Shown here: piece by piece, positions 1 to 7,767 of the stretch | Position numbering within the stretch: position 1 is the stretch's first letter | Layout of the letters: every line of letters starts with the position of its first letter | From: Nitrosomonadales bacterium | GTDB lineage: Bacteria > Pseudomonadota > Gammaproteobacteria > Burkholderiales > Sulfuricellaceae | Reading direction: 5' to 3' | Assembly: GCA_003104895.1 (NCBI GenBank) | Contig: PQAG01000002.1 | Location: 1-9,186, forward strand | Length of the DNA stretch: 9,186 bases | Made by a program: the position numbers and the translations under genes | Notes under the pieces: generated by a model | What the model was told of the DNA's origin: nothing | What the model saw: the letters and a program-made list of their open reading frames with translations, nothing else | The model's database searches: none

Positions 1-284
1 ACCAGCATGCCGCATTTCCGGTACTCGGGATCGATGCCGCTTGCCGCATGCAGTTTCTCGGCCCAGGAGGGAAATAGGGCGATGCTCCGCTGCACCAGAT
101 GGTTGACTGCCTCGGCGTAATCCCAGGGCAGCAGGGGATAAAGTATTCCTCCTCCAGCCCAGGAGGATTCCTGCCCCAAACCGCCCTGGTCAATAAGCTG
201 TATTCGTGCTCCCTGATTTGCTAGTTCCAGGGCTGTAGCGCATCCTGCTACACCCGCGCCGATGATTATGATGTCATGCGTCAC
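1..284 (-). CDS. thiO: ThiO-like glycine oxidase (FAD-dependent oxidoreductase), N-terminal part, cut by window edge
   Basis: The gene reads leftward from a GTG at 284 and leaves the window after 94 codons. The N-terminus has a Rossmann FAD-binding strand-turn-helix: DIIIIGAGVAGCATALELA, matching the GxGxxG dinucleotide motif, followed by an acidic residue at the end of the second strand (LID). Next comes ESSWAGGGILYPLLPW, which I recognise as typical of ThiO/DadA-type amine oxidases and closest to ThiO, and then GIDPEYRKCGML. ThiO oxidises glycine to the iminoacetate used for the thiazole moiety of thiamine and is cytosolic. The start is chosen because an in-frame TAA lies just upstream (309-311 on the + strand). 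A second in-frame GTG at 308 is possible, and the ribosome site is weak (AAAG). It is divergent from the pilus operon and probably unrelated to it. The alternative is another DAO-family oxidase, since the C-terminal half is not visible. Confidence 0.85.
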   Translation of the reverse strand, partial: MTHDIIIIGAGVAGCATALELANQGARIQLIDQGGLGQESSWAGGGILYPLLPWDYAEAVNHLVQRSIALFPSWAEKLHAASGIDPEYRKCGML

Positions 285-404
285 AACTTTACTTTCATAT
301 TTGACCACTTATCCCATCCAGGCAACCGTTTGTCATTTCGTGCTGGCATCTTGCCAAGATTTTAAATTATTATCGAATCAACTAAAAAAGGCGTTCATTT
401 GGAT
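285..404. promoter_or_regulatory. Divergent upstream region between thiO and the minor-pilin operon
   Basis: This 120-bp gap must hold the promoters for both divergent genes. On the + strand the best -10 candidate is TATTAT at 368-373 (one mismatch to TATAAT). No good -35 lies 16-18 bp upstream of it; the nearest is CTGGCA at 343-348 with a 19-bp spacer. A poor -35 would fit an activator-dependent promoter. Other signals are an inverted repeat TGGCA-TCT-TGCCA at 344-356 and CCGTTTGTC at 326-334. I could not identify a convincing promoter for thiO on the other strand. The assignment is from inspection only. Confidence 0.4.
326..334 (+). promoter_or_regulatory. Possible AlgR-type (LytTR) binding box
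   Basis: CCGTTTGTC differs at one position from CCGTTCGTC, the AlgR box known from Pseudomonas. It lies about 70 bp upstream of the fimT ATG and about 34 bp upstream of the candidate -10. In Pseudomonas aeruginosa AlgR activates the homologous fimU-pilVWXY1Y2E operon. A single 9-mer can occur by chance, and I found no clear second copy in the gap. Confidence 0.35.
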
Positions 405-905
405 ATGAAAAAAACCTCCACAGGCGGTTTTACCTTGATCGAAATGATGATTACCATCGCGATCGCCGGGGTGCTCTTGGCAATCGCTGTGCCAAACTTC
501 CGAGATTTCATCATTAATAACAGCATTTCGGCTCAGGCGAATGACTTTGTTTCCGGGCTTGCCTTGGCTCGCAGTGAGGCTATCAAACGCGGAGCAAGCG
601 TGCGTGTGACTGCGGCAGGCGCTGATTTCAGCAGCGGCTGGACGATCTGGGTGGATGCCAACGGAAACACGGCTATTGATGCAGGCGAGGCGCTGCGCGA
701 GCACGAGGCGCTTAAAACAGGTTTTACACTGGTGGGCGCAGGTTTTACAAATGATGCTGAAATCCAATATAGATCGACAGGAATCATAAATTCTACTACG
801 AGCGGGGTTTTCACCCTCTGTTACAGCGGATATACAGGGCGTTTGATTTCAGTCAGCGTGACGGGCAGGGTGAGTACCGCCAAAACTGCCAGCGTCTGCT
901 CATAA
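405..905 (+). CDS. fimT: FimT/FimU (GspH family) minor pilin
   Basis: Minor pilin of the type IVa pilus, inserted in the inner membrane and processed by the prepilin peptidase. From the ATG at 405 the leader is MKKTSTGG, followed by FTLIEMMITIAIAGVLLAIAVP: cleavage after G, Phe at +1, Glu at +5. The segment ANDFVSGLALARSEAIKRG is characteristic of the FimT/FimU/GspH family. Two cysteines near the C-terminus (FTLCYSG and SVCS) could form the usual disulfide. Length is 166 aa, normal for the family. A TTG two codons earlier (399) is better spaced from the AAGG at 388-391 (7 bp against 13 bp) and would give a 10-residue leader, so the true start is uncertain by two codons. First gene of the operon; it corresponds to fimU in Pseudomonas, where it belongs to the tip/priming complex with PilV, PilW, PilX and PilE. 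Confidence 0.93.
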   Translation: MKKTSTGGFTLIEMMITIAIAGVLLAIAVPNFRDFIINNSISAQANDFVSGLALARSEAIKRGASVRVTAAGADFSSGWTIWVDANGNTAIDAGEALREHEALKTGFTLVGAGFTNDAEIQYRSTGIINSTTSGVFTLCYSGYTGRLISVSVTGRVSTAKTASVCS

Positions 906-922
906 AAGGAAGGTTGCTCGTT

Positions 923-1447
923 ATGCACACCGGGATGCGGTTACCGCAACTGAAACCACAAAAAGGCTTCTCCATGCTGGAGGTGCTGATTGCCATTCTG
1001 GTGATCTCGTTTGGACTTCTGGGGTTGGCCGGGCTACAGGCTGTTGGCCTGAAAAGCAACCAGACAGCCTATCTGCGCTCGATCGCTACGCAGCAGGCCT
1101 ACGACATGGCTGACCGGATGCGGGCCAACATGACTGGGGTCGCTGCCGGTTCTTACAACAGTATTGCCACCGGCGCCGGATCGGACCCTGGCTGCATATC
1201 GACCGGTTGTGATTCGGCACAAATGGCGCAGTATGACCGCTATGCCTGGAATGCCACCAATGCGGCCCTGCTTCCCGGAGGCGGCGGCAGCGCTTATCGT
1301 GCTAACGCCGACTGCACTACCTTGGATGCCACCAGCAACCGGTTCTGTATCAGGGTCAGCTGGGCTGAAAAGTGCACCACGGGAGAAACCGGGTGTGCGG
1401 CCAATGGCACCATTTCGCGTAATTTCGATGTATGGGTGGCTCCATGA
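923..1447 (+). CDS. pilV: PilV minor pilin (type IV pilus modification protein)
   Basis: Minor pilin of the type IVa pilus tip/priming complex. The precursor begins MHTGMRLPQLKPQKG, then FSMLEVLIAILVISFGLLGLAGLQ: type III leader cleaved after Gly15, Phe +1 and Glu +5, followed by the membrane-spanning assembly helix. The sequence after it (GLKSNQTAYLRSIATQQAYDMADRMRAN) is the typical PilV continuation. The globular domain is rich in Cys (CISTGC, DCTTLD, RFCIRVSW, KCTTGETGC), suggesting several disulfides. The start at 923 is chosen because AGGAAGG at 907-913 sits 9 bp upstream; a TTG at 914 would overlap too closely with that site, and an ATG at 935 is also possible. It lies 17 bp after fimT and its stop overlaps the likely pilW start as ATGA (1444-1447), which suggests translational coupling. 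174 aa. Confidence 0.93.
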   Translation: MHTGMRLPQLKPQKGFSMLEVLIAILVISFGLLGLAGLQAVGLKSNQTAYLRSIATQQAYDMADRMRANMTGVAAGSYNSIATGAGSDPGCISTGCDSAQMAQYDRYAWNATNAALLPGGGGSAYRANADCTTLDATSNRFCIRVSWAEKCTTGETGCAANGTISRNFDVWVAP

Positions 1448-2199
1448 AATCTGGCATCTTGAATTTCGTCTTCCAGGCAGCGCCCAATAATATGCAAGTG
1501 ACCACTTTTCGGGCAAAAAGCAAAGAATCCGGGCTGACGATGGTAGAACTGATGGTCGCCATGGCTATCGGTCTTTTCCTTGTCGCCGTGATCGCTACCC
1601 TCTTCGTTGGCGCCAAGCAGACTTACCGCTCCCAGGACAATCTCTCCCGCCTGCAGGAAAATGGCCGTTTCGCCATGGAATTGCTGGGCCGCAACATCCG
1701 CGATGCAGGCTATACCAATATTTCATTTGCTCCTCCTGCCAGTTTATATGCTCCTCCCTCCGCCACCAGTTTTAGTGGAACCGCAATCACAGGAACAGAC
1801 GGGGCTCCGGATAGCATCACTGTCAGTTACGATGCCGCCACCGATTGTCTTAATGCCGCCGCACCGGGCGGCCGGGCAGTGAATGCATTTTCGATCAATG
1901 CCAGCAAGCAGCTGATCTGCCTGGGGAATGGCAGCGCAACCTCCCAGGTGTTGCTGGATGATGTCGAAGACATGCAAATCCTCTATGGTGATGGCAGCAA
2001 ATATGTTGCGGCGGGAACTGCTGTAATGGCCAATGTCACCGCCGTGCGGCTGTGTGTGCTGATACGTTCGAGCGAAGACAGTCTTGCTCCCCAGAAGCAA
2101 ACGTATATTGATTGCAATGGCAACTCAGTCACCGCAACTGACTGGAGAGTCCGGCGCGCCTTCAGCGCCACTTATAATTTGCGCAACCGTACTTCGTAG
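1444..2199 (+). CDS. pilW: PilW minor pilin
   Basis: PilW family minor pilin of the type IV pilus. The cleavage site is KESG followed by LTMVELMVAMAIGLFLVAVI, with Leu at +1 and Glu at +5, as is common in PilW. ENGRFAMELLGRNIRDAGY follows and is a strong PilW signature, and the C-terminus FSATYNLRNR matches the family's usual ending. Three starts are possible: 1432, 1444 (overlaps the pilV stop as ATGA) and 1492. I chose 1444 because of the coupling overlap and the GGGTGG at 1434-1439. It gives a leader of 30 residues, long for type IVa pilins; 1492 gives 14 residues but has no good ribosome site. Mature helix and globular part are normal in size (251 aa precursor from 1444). Works with PilV, PilX and PilY1 in priming pilus assembly. 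Confidence 0.92.
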   Translation: MKSGILNFVFQAAPNNMQVTTFRAKSKESGLTMVELMVAMAIGLFLVAVIATLFVGAKQTYRSQDNLSRLQENGRFAMELLGRNIRDAGYTNISFAPPASLYAPPSATSFSGTAITGTDGAPDSITVSYDAATDCLNAAAPGGRAVNAFSINASKQLICLGNGSATSQVLLDDVEDMQILYGDGSKYVAAGTAVMANVTAVRLCVLIRSSEDSLAPQKQTYIDCNGNSVTATDWRVRRAFSATYNLRNRTS

Positions 2200-2219
2200 T
2201 CCCGGGACTGGAAGAAATC

Positions 2220-2846
2220 ATGACTCGCCAAAACTTATTGCCATCGTCAACATGGCGTGCCGGCCGGATGGGTTTCCACCCGGCGCATCAGGCCACTGCC
2301 GCTGCTGGTTTGCAGGGCGGCGCGGCACTGGTTATGGGATTGATCTTCCTCGTTATCCTGACCCTGCTTGGCGTCACCGCGATGCAAACCAGCGCCATGG
2401 AAGAGCGCATGTCAGGCAACGCGCGCGACCGGAATATTGCCTTACAGGCAGCGGAAGCCGCATTGCGTGATGCCGAAAGAGATATTGTGTGCAAGGAAAT
2501 TGATGGTTCGACTGCCTCCACAACTCGAACCTTTGGCTGCATTTCCGGCATGACGGGCTCTGACGCCGCTTGCACTGATGGATTATGCTGTACGATCAAC
2601 GCTCCTGGCATTGCCTGTATTGAGCCTTCCAGTCCGGTATACCAGAGCTTCAGTCTCAGTTCTGCCCCCAGCGTGGCTTATGGCACTTATACTGCGGCAC
2701 CCGCGCTTCCTTCAGTCAGCCAGCCGCCGCGTTACCTGATCGAGCCGTTCCGGAAACAGCAAGTGAACTATTACCGCATCACGGCGCGCGGCTACGGCGC
2801 CAACGCCAATACCCAGGTGACCTTACAGGAAGTTTACAAGGAGTAA
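2220..2846 (+). CDS. pilX: PilX minor pilin
   Basis: PilX, the minor pilin that links the priming complex to PilY1. The assembly helix is AALVMGLIFLVILTLLGVTAM, followed by the family hallmark TSAMEERMSGNARDRNIALQAAEAALRDAE. Position +5 after the presumed G34/A35 cleavage is Met rather than Glu, consistent with PilX/GspK-type proteins, which usually lack Glu5. The leader from the ATG at 2220 is 34 residues, unusually long; an internal ATG at 2268 gives 18. I kept 2220 because GGAAGAA lies just upstream. Cysteines occur in the middle region (IVCKE, TFGCISG, DAACTDGLCC, GIACIEP), so disulfides are likely. It lies 20 bp after pilW, and AAGGAG of the pilY1 ribosome site overlaps its last codons. 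208 aa. Confidence 0.9.
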   Translation: MTRQNLLPSSTWRAGRMGFHPAHQATAAAGLQGGAALVMGLIFLVILTLLGVTAMQTSAMEERMSGNARDRNIALQAAEAALRDAERDIVCKEIDGSTASTTRTFGCISGMTGSDAACTDGLCCTINAPGIACIEPSSPVYQSFSLSSAPSVAYGTYTAAPALPSVSQPPRYLIEPFRKQQVNYYRITARGYGANANTQVTLQEVYKE

Positions 2847-2850
2847 CATC

Positions 2851-5800
2851 ATGAAGCCTGCCCTGAACCGATATTTTGCCGGCATCCTTTTCGCTCTCCT
2901 TGCTGGAATTGCATCCCTCGGACAGGCAGGCATGACCATTCCTGCCGGGCCGCTTTACGTGGGCGCCTCCGTTCCACCGATTGTCATGCTGAATATCACC
3001 AAGGACCAGAATCTTTATCAGAAGGCCTACAACGATTATTCCGACCTGGATGGCGATGGCTATATCGAAACTACCTACAAGCATACCATCGACTATTACG
3101 GCTATTTTGACAGCTACAAGTGCTATACCTACAGTAGTACTGACCTTAGGTTCGTTCCTGTGGCTGCCTCTTATACGGGTACCAAACCCGCCGATTGCAG
3201 CGGCAACTGGCACGGCAATTTCCTCAACTGGGCCAGCATGTCACGCATGGATGCCGTGCGCAAGCTGCTCTATGGCGGGCTGCGCTCGACCGATGGTACG
3301 GGTGCTGCGGGAATTACCGTGCTGGAACGCGCTTATCTTCCCACGGATGCCCACTCCTGGGCCAAGTACTACAACCCCGTCATTGCGCAGGCAATGGACC
3401 TTAAGCCATTGGGGACGGCAGAGACCTGGGCGCAACGCTACCCGGCGATCAATACACTGACCCCGTTTAATCCGGATACCACACCAGCGGCCGTTACAAG
3501 CGGCAGCAGCGTGAGCATCGGCACAGGCAACAAGATTTTCACCGTTGATACAACAAAATTTTCCTATGGCGATCAGGTATTGATTGAGGATGCGGCCGAT
3601 CCGAACAATTACATGGTCGGCGCGGTGGGGTGCGTCAATGGCACCGGCATCACCATGTACGATGGCATCGCTGCAGGCACAAGCAGTTGTGCTTCCGGAA
3701 ATATCGAGGTGGCGGTAGAAAAATACGCAGGCTCCGGCACCAAGACCAGCTGGAAAATATTCAACTGGACCCAGACTGGCCTGACAATGTGCAATGCCAC
3801 GCTGGGAGCCACTACCGACCCTCAAAGGAAATCCCAGACCAATACCAATCCGCCGCTGCTGCGGGTCGCCAAGGGCAACTTTTCCCTGTGGAACGCCAAC
3901 GAGCGCTGGCAGTGCTACTGGCGCGAAGACGTGACCAGTCCTGCTGAATCCACGACGGGCATAGGAACGACCAGAACCAACGGCAATCGTGCTGCCTTGA
4001 GTGGAAGTTATGCCAGTTCCCTGGGGCCTAATAAAACGACTACATCCAATGGCCGCATCGCCAATGGCGCGAACGGGGCCAGCAGCGATTATATCGTGCG
4101 GGTAAAAGCCTGCGACAGCACGGCGCTGGGGGATGAAAAATGCGCCAGCTATCCAAGCGGAAACTACAAGCCAATTGGCCTGTTGCAGTATTATGGAGAA
4201 AAAGGCCTGCTCAAATTCGGGCTGATGACGGGTTCCTACAGCAAGAACAAGTCGGGTGGCGTGCTGCGCAAGAATGCCGGAGCGCTTTCCGATGAGATCA
4301 ATACCACTACCGATGGCACCTTCAAAACCACCCTCCCCGCCGGTGGCAACATTATCAACAACCTGAACAAAATGCGCATGTTTGGCTACAGCTATGGCGA
4401 TGGCACTTACGCATTTGACAGCACTAGCGGCAGCACTTTCTGTTCCTGGGGTGAAACCTCGCTGACGGAGGGGACCTGCCTGTCATGGGGCAACCCGATG
4501 GCTGAGATGTATGCCGAGTCCTTGCGTTATCTGGCCGGTAAGGCAGTCACTTCCACTTTCAACGCCAACGATTCGGCTCTTATCAGCGGCCTGACTACCG
4601 CGACTTGGAGCGACCCTTTGAGCAACGCCAACTACTGCGCGCCGCTCAATGTCCTCAATTTCAACGCCAGCGCTTCTTCCTACGACAGGGATCAGATGAC
4701 TGTCTCCTCTGATATCGGGTCCAATGCCGTGACCGATACCAATACGGTGGGAAGCGAGGAAGGTATTACTCACGGCTATGTTGGCAATAGCGGCACACTC
4801 AACAACGATATCTGTTCCGACAAGGCATTTACCTCCCTGGGCAGCGCCTATGGCATCTGCCCTGAAGGCGCGGGTGTCGAAGGCTCCTACCTCTTGTCCG
4901 GGGTGGCCTACCATGCCCATACCAACCGCATCCGCTCGGATTTGAGTGCCGTGGAGGCGACCGATCTGAAATCGCTGAAAGTCAGCACTTATGGTATTTC
5001 ACTGGCAACCAATGTGCCAAAGGTGACGGTGCCTGTTGGCACCGGATCTGTCACCATCATGCCCGCTGGCCGCCTGGATCGAACAAGCGCAGGGAAGGGG
5101 TATGGGGGCGGGACGCTGGTGGACTTCAAGGTGATTTGCCAGATTCCCTCCGGGGCTTCCTCCTCCACTGTAGCAACTATCACCAAAGATAGCGGCGGCA
5201 TGTGCAGTGCGGCAGGGAGCGGCGCATTTTACGTCAACTGGGAAGACAGCGAGCAGGGCGGCGACTACGACCAGGATATGTGGGGCCGCATCAAATACCA
5301 GGTCAACGCGGATAATACCATCACCATCACCACCGATGTGGTCGCGCAGTCCACGCCATACCTGTTTGGTTTTGGCTATGCCGTCAGTGGTACCACCAAG
5401 GATGGCCCGCACTTCCACTCTGGTATCAATAGTTTTTCCTACACCGACCCTACACCTGTGACTGTTACGCCTACGACCCATATTGGCGCCAGCGGCGGCT
5501 GTAATGCCTGCGTCTACACGGATGCTCCGACTTCCGCTACTTATACCCCTTCCGGCACCACGGCTGGCATATTGCAGGATCCGCTCTCCTACGCGGCTAA
5601 ATATGGTGGCTTCAAGGAAGATGAACTCACTACCAACAACAAGCCCGATCTGGTGGATGAATGGGACAGAAAGTTGGCCGATGGCACCGATGGGCATGAT
5701 GGCGTTCCGGACAGTTTCTTCCAGGTGACCAACCCCAATGCCCTGGAAACGGCACTGGACAAGGCATTTCAATCGATGCTCAATGAGTCTTCTGCGTCAT

Positions 5801-7767
5801 CGGTAGCGACAAACTCGACTTCTCTACAAACTGGGAGCCGTATCTACCAGGCTCGCTTCAACAGCAACTACTGGTATGGAGAATTGCGCGCCCTCAATCT
5901 GGACCCTATTACTGGCGATATCACCACCGAGGCGTGGAACGCAAAAGACGTCATAAATACCCAGATTGGCAACCGCAAGATCATTACTACTGGCCTCGAT
6001 ACCAAGGATGGAATTCCGTTTACCTGGGCAGACATTTCAGCCCAGACGGATACGACCCAGAAGGACTGGCTTAACAAGAATGAGCTGGGGGTTGCAGATG
6101 GCCAGGGGTCTCTGCGCGTTGATTATCTGCGCGGCAGCGCAGCTAATGAAGGCAAGTCCGCGACGAAATTCCGCGAGCGCACCGAAAGCAAACTCGGAGA
6201 TATCGTCAATTCCAGCCCGGTTTACGTTGGTGTGCCGGAAGCCGGCTGGGGCGGCGCGACCTACAAGAGTTTCAGGGTGGCCAATCTGACCCGGCAACCG
6301 ATGATCTATGCGGGCGCGAACGATGGCATGCTGCATGGTTTCGATGCGGCGACGGGTGAGGAGAAAATCGCCTACGTACCCAGCGTGGTCTATTCAAATC
6401 TGAGCAAGCTCACCGGCCAAAGTTATGCCCACCAGTATTTTGTGGATGGCACGCCGATGGTGAATGATATTGAAATCGGCACGACCTGGAAAACCGTTCT
6501 GGTTGGGGGTTTGAACTGGGGCGGGCGCGCTATCTACGCGCTTGATATCACTGATCCATCCAGTTTTTCCGAGGCCAACGCTGCCAGTATCGTGATGTGG
6601 GAATTTACCAGCAGTAACGATGGCGATCTGGGCTACACCCACGTCCAGCCTACTTATCCTCCCTTCAAGGGCATCTCGCAACAGATCAGGAGGATGTACA
6701 ACGGCAAGTGGGCCCTGATCGTGAATAACGGCTATAACAGCGATAACGGCAAGGCCGCGTTGTTCATCTTCTTCCTTGACCATACGGGCTCTACCTGGAG
6801 TTCAGGCACCGATTACATCAAACTGGAGGCGGATGCCGGGCCGGATAACGGGCTTTCGACGCCCATGCCTTATGATATCGACGATGACGGCGTGGTGGAT
6901 TTCGTTTATGCCGGTGATTTGAAGGGCAACCTGTGGAAATTTGATGTCACATCGACCAGTCCGGCTGCATGGCATGTGGCGTTTGGCGGTGCACCATTGT
7001 TTGTAGCAAAAGACAGTGGCAGCATCCTGCAACCTATCACTACCGCGCCCCAGGTGATGCAGCACACTTCCGGCGGTGCGATGGTGTTGTTCGGAACCGG
7101 CAAGTATCTGGAGAATGCGGATACCACCACGGATAGCACACAGAGTTTCTATGGCGTGTGGGACAAGGATGGAACCACGACCGTGACGGGCCGCAGCCAA
7201 CTGGTACAGCAGTCTGTGTTGGCCACGCAAACCGTCACCCAGACTGCCGGGGCTGGGCTGACCAATGACTATCGCATCACCAGCAACAATTTCAGTACCC
7301 CTGCTGATTGGGCTACCAAGTTTGGCTGGTATCTGGATTTCCCCGCTGTCCCATCTGGAGACCCTGGCGAACGCATTGCCTATAATCCCCTGCTGCGTAA
7401 CGACCGGATCGTATTCCCCACCTTGATTCCATCTAATACACCTTGCTTGGCGGGGGGCAGTTCCTGGTTGATGGAACTGGATGCGTTGACCGGGAACCGC
7501 TTGAATGATTCACCATTCGACGTTACAGGTGAAGGAAAATTTGATGCCAGCGACCTGTTGACTTATGGCTCTAGCCAGGTGGCTGCAGGTGGCATCAAAC
7601 CAGCGCAAGGCGGCATCATTACTACACCTACAGTAGTTAAGAGCAAGGATGATCCGAATAAAGAGTACAAATATGCCAGTAGCTCAACCGGTGCCGTGAT
7701 CAAGACCCCGGAAAGCGTCAGCAAGGGTAAGGTCGGGCGTATTACCTGGCGCGAGATAGTTCAGTAA
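2851..7767 (+). CDS. pilY1: PilY1 type IV pilus tip adhesin / assembly factor
   Basis: Large secreted pilus-tip protein of 1638 aa, longer than Pseudomonas PilY1 (about 1160). Start at 2851 has AAGGAG 7 bp upstream. Residues 1-26 form a Sec signal peptide, probably cut after GQA. The N-terminal half has DLDGDG (65-70) and LERAYLPTDAHSW, conserved in PilY1 relatives, but PPIVMLNITKDQ (42-53) stands where a VWA-type PilY1 has the DxSxS metal motif. Residues about 213-304 look like an inserted beta module. SRIYQARFNSNYWYGEL (996-1012) leads to the C-terminal PilC/PilY1 beta-propeller: KLGDIVNSSPVYVG (1114-1127), YAGANDGMLHGFD (1153-1165), and the calcium loop D1342-x-D1344-x-D1346-G-x-x-D1350 that matches the known site in Pseudomonas PilY1. 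It ends GRITWREIVQ, the usual family ending. In known systems PilY1 controls pilus extension/retraction, adhesion and surface sensing. Open frame is intact throughout. Confidence 0.95.
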   Translation: MKPALNRYFAGILFALLAGIASLGQAGMTIPAGPLYVGASVPPIVMLNITKDQNLYQKAYNDYSDLDGDGYIETTYKHTIDYYGYFDSYKCYTYSSTDLRFVPVAASYTGTKPADCSGNWHGNFLNWASMSRMDAVRKLLYGGLRSTDGTGAAGITVLERAYLPTDAHSWAKYYNPVIAQAMDLKPLGTAETWAQRYPAINTLTPFNPDTTPAAVTSGSSVSIGTGNKIFTVDTTKFSYGDQVLIEDAADPNNYMVGAVGCVNGTGITMYDGIAAGTSSCASGNIEVAVEKYAGSGTKTSWKIFNWTQTGLTMCNATLGATTDPQRKSQTNTNPPLLRVAKGNFSLWNANERWQCYWREDVTSPAESTTGIGTTRTNGNRAALSGSYASSLGPNKTTTSNGRIANGANGASSDYIVRVKACDSTALGDEKCASYPSGNYKPIGLLQYYGEKGLLKFGLMTGSYSKNKSGGVLRKNAGALSDEINTTTDGTFKTTLPAGGNIINNLNKMRMFGYSYGDGTYAFDSTSGSTFCSWGETSLTEGTCLSWGNPMAEMYAESLRYLAGKAVTSTFNANDSALISGLTTATWSDPLSNANYCAPLNVLNFNASASSYDRDQMTVSSDIGSNAVTDTNTVGSEEGITHGYVGNSGTLNNDICSDKAFTSLGSAYGICPEGAGVEGSYLLSGVAYHAHTNRIRSDLSAVEATDLKSLKVSTYGISLATNVPKVTVPVGTGSVTIMPAGRLDRTSAGKGYGGGTLVDFKVICQIPSGASSSTVATITKDSGGMCSAAGSGAFYVNWEDSEQGGDYDQDMWGRIKYQVNADNTITITTDVVAQSTPYLFGFGYAVSGTTKDGPHFHSGINSFSYTDPTPVTVTPTTHIGASGGCNACVYTDAPTSATYTPSGTTAGILQDPLSYAAKYGGFKEDELTTNNKPDLVDEWDRKLADGTDGHDGVPDSFFQVTNPNALETALDKAFQSMLNESSASSVATNSTSLQTGSRIYQARFNSNYWYGELRALNLDPITGDITTEAWNAKDVINTQIGNRKIITTGLDTKDGIPFTWADISAQTDTTQKDWLNKNELGVADGQGSLRVDYLRGSAANEGKSATKFRERTESKLGDIVNSSPVYVGVPEAGWGGATYKSFRVANLTRQPMIYAGANDGMLHGFDAATGEEKIAYVPSVVYSNLSKLTGQSYAHQYFVDGTPMVNDIEIGTTWKTVLVGGLNWGGRAIYALDITDPSSFSEANAASIVMWEFTSSNDGDLGYTHVQPTYPPFKGISQQIRRMYNGKWALIVNNGYNSDNGKAALFIFFLDHTGSTWSSGTDYIKLEADAGPDNGLSTPMPYDIDDDGVVDFVYAGDLKGNLWKFDVTSTSPAAWHVAFGGAPLFVAKDSGSILQPITTAPQVMQHTSGGAMVLFGTGKYLENADTTTDSTQSFYGVWDKDGTTTVTGRSQLVQQSVLATQTVTQTAGAGLTNDYRITSNNFSTPADWATKFGWYLDFPAVPSGDPGERIAYNPLLRNDRIVFPTLIPSNTPCLAGGSSWLMELDALTGNRLNDSPFDVTGEGKFDASDLLTYGSSQVAAGGIKPAQGGIITTPTVVKSKDDPNKEYKYASSSTGAVIKTPESVSKGKVGRITWREIVQ

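Noticed and set aside
343..356. Sigma-54 style promoter (CTGGCA...TTGCC)
   Set aside because: The GG and GC elements are 8 bp apart instead of the required 12, so the resemblance comes from the inverted repeat.
1034..1516. Open frame of 160 codons on the - strand over pilV/pilW
   Set aside because: Shadow of the clearly supported pilV and pilW genes; no family resemblance and it would cross both genes antisense.
2084..2470. Open frame of 128 codons on the + strand spanning the pilW-pilX junction
   Set aside because: Out of frame with both well-supported pilins and shows no pilin features of its own.
4999..5772. Open frame of 257 codons on the - strand inside pilY1
   Set aside because: It lies antisense to a continuous, recognisable PilY1 frame, has no recognisable domain, and its length follows from the GC-rich codon use of pilY1.
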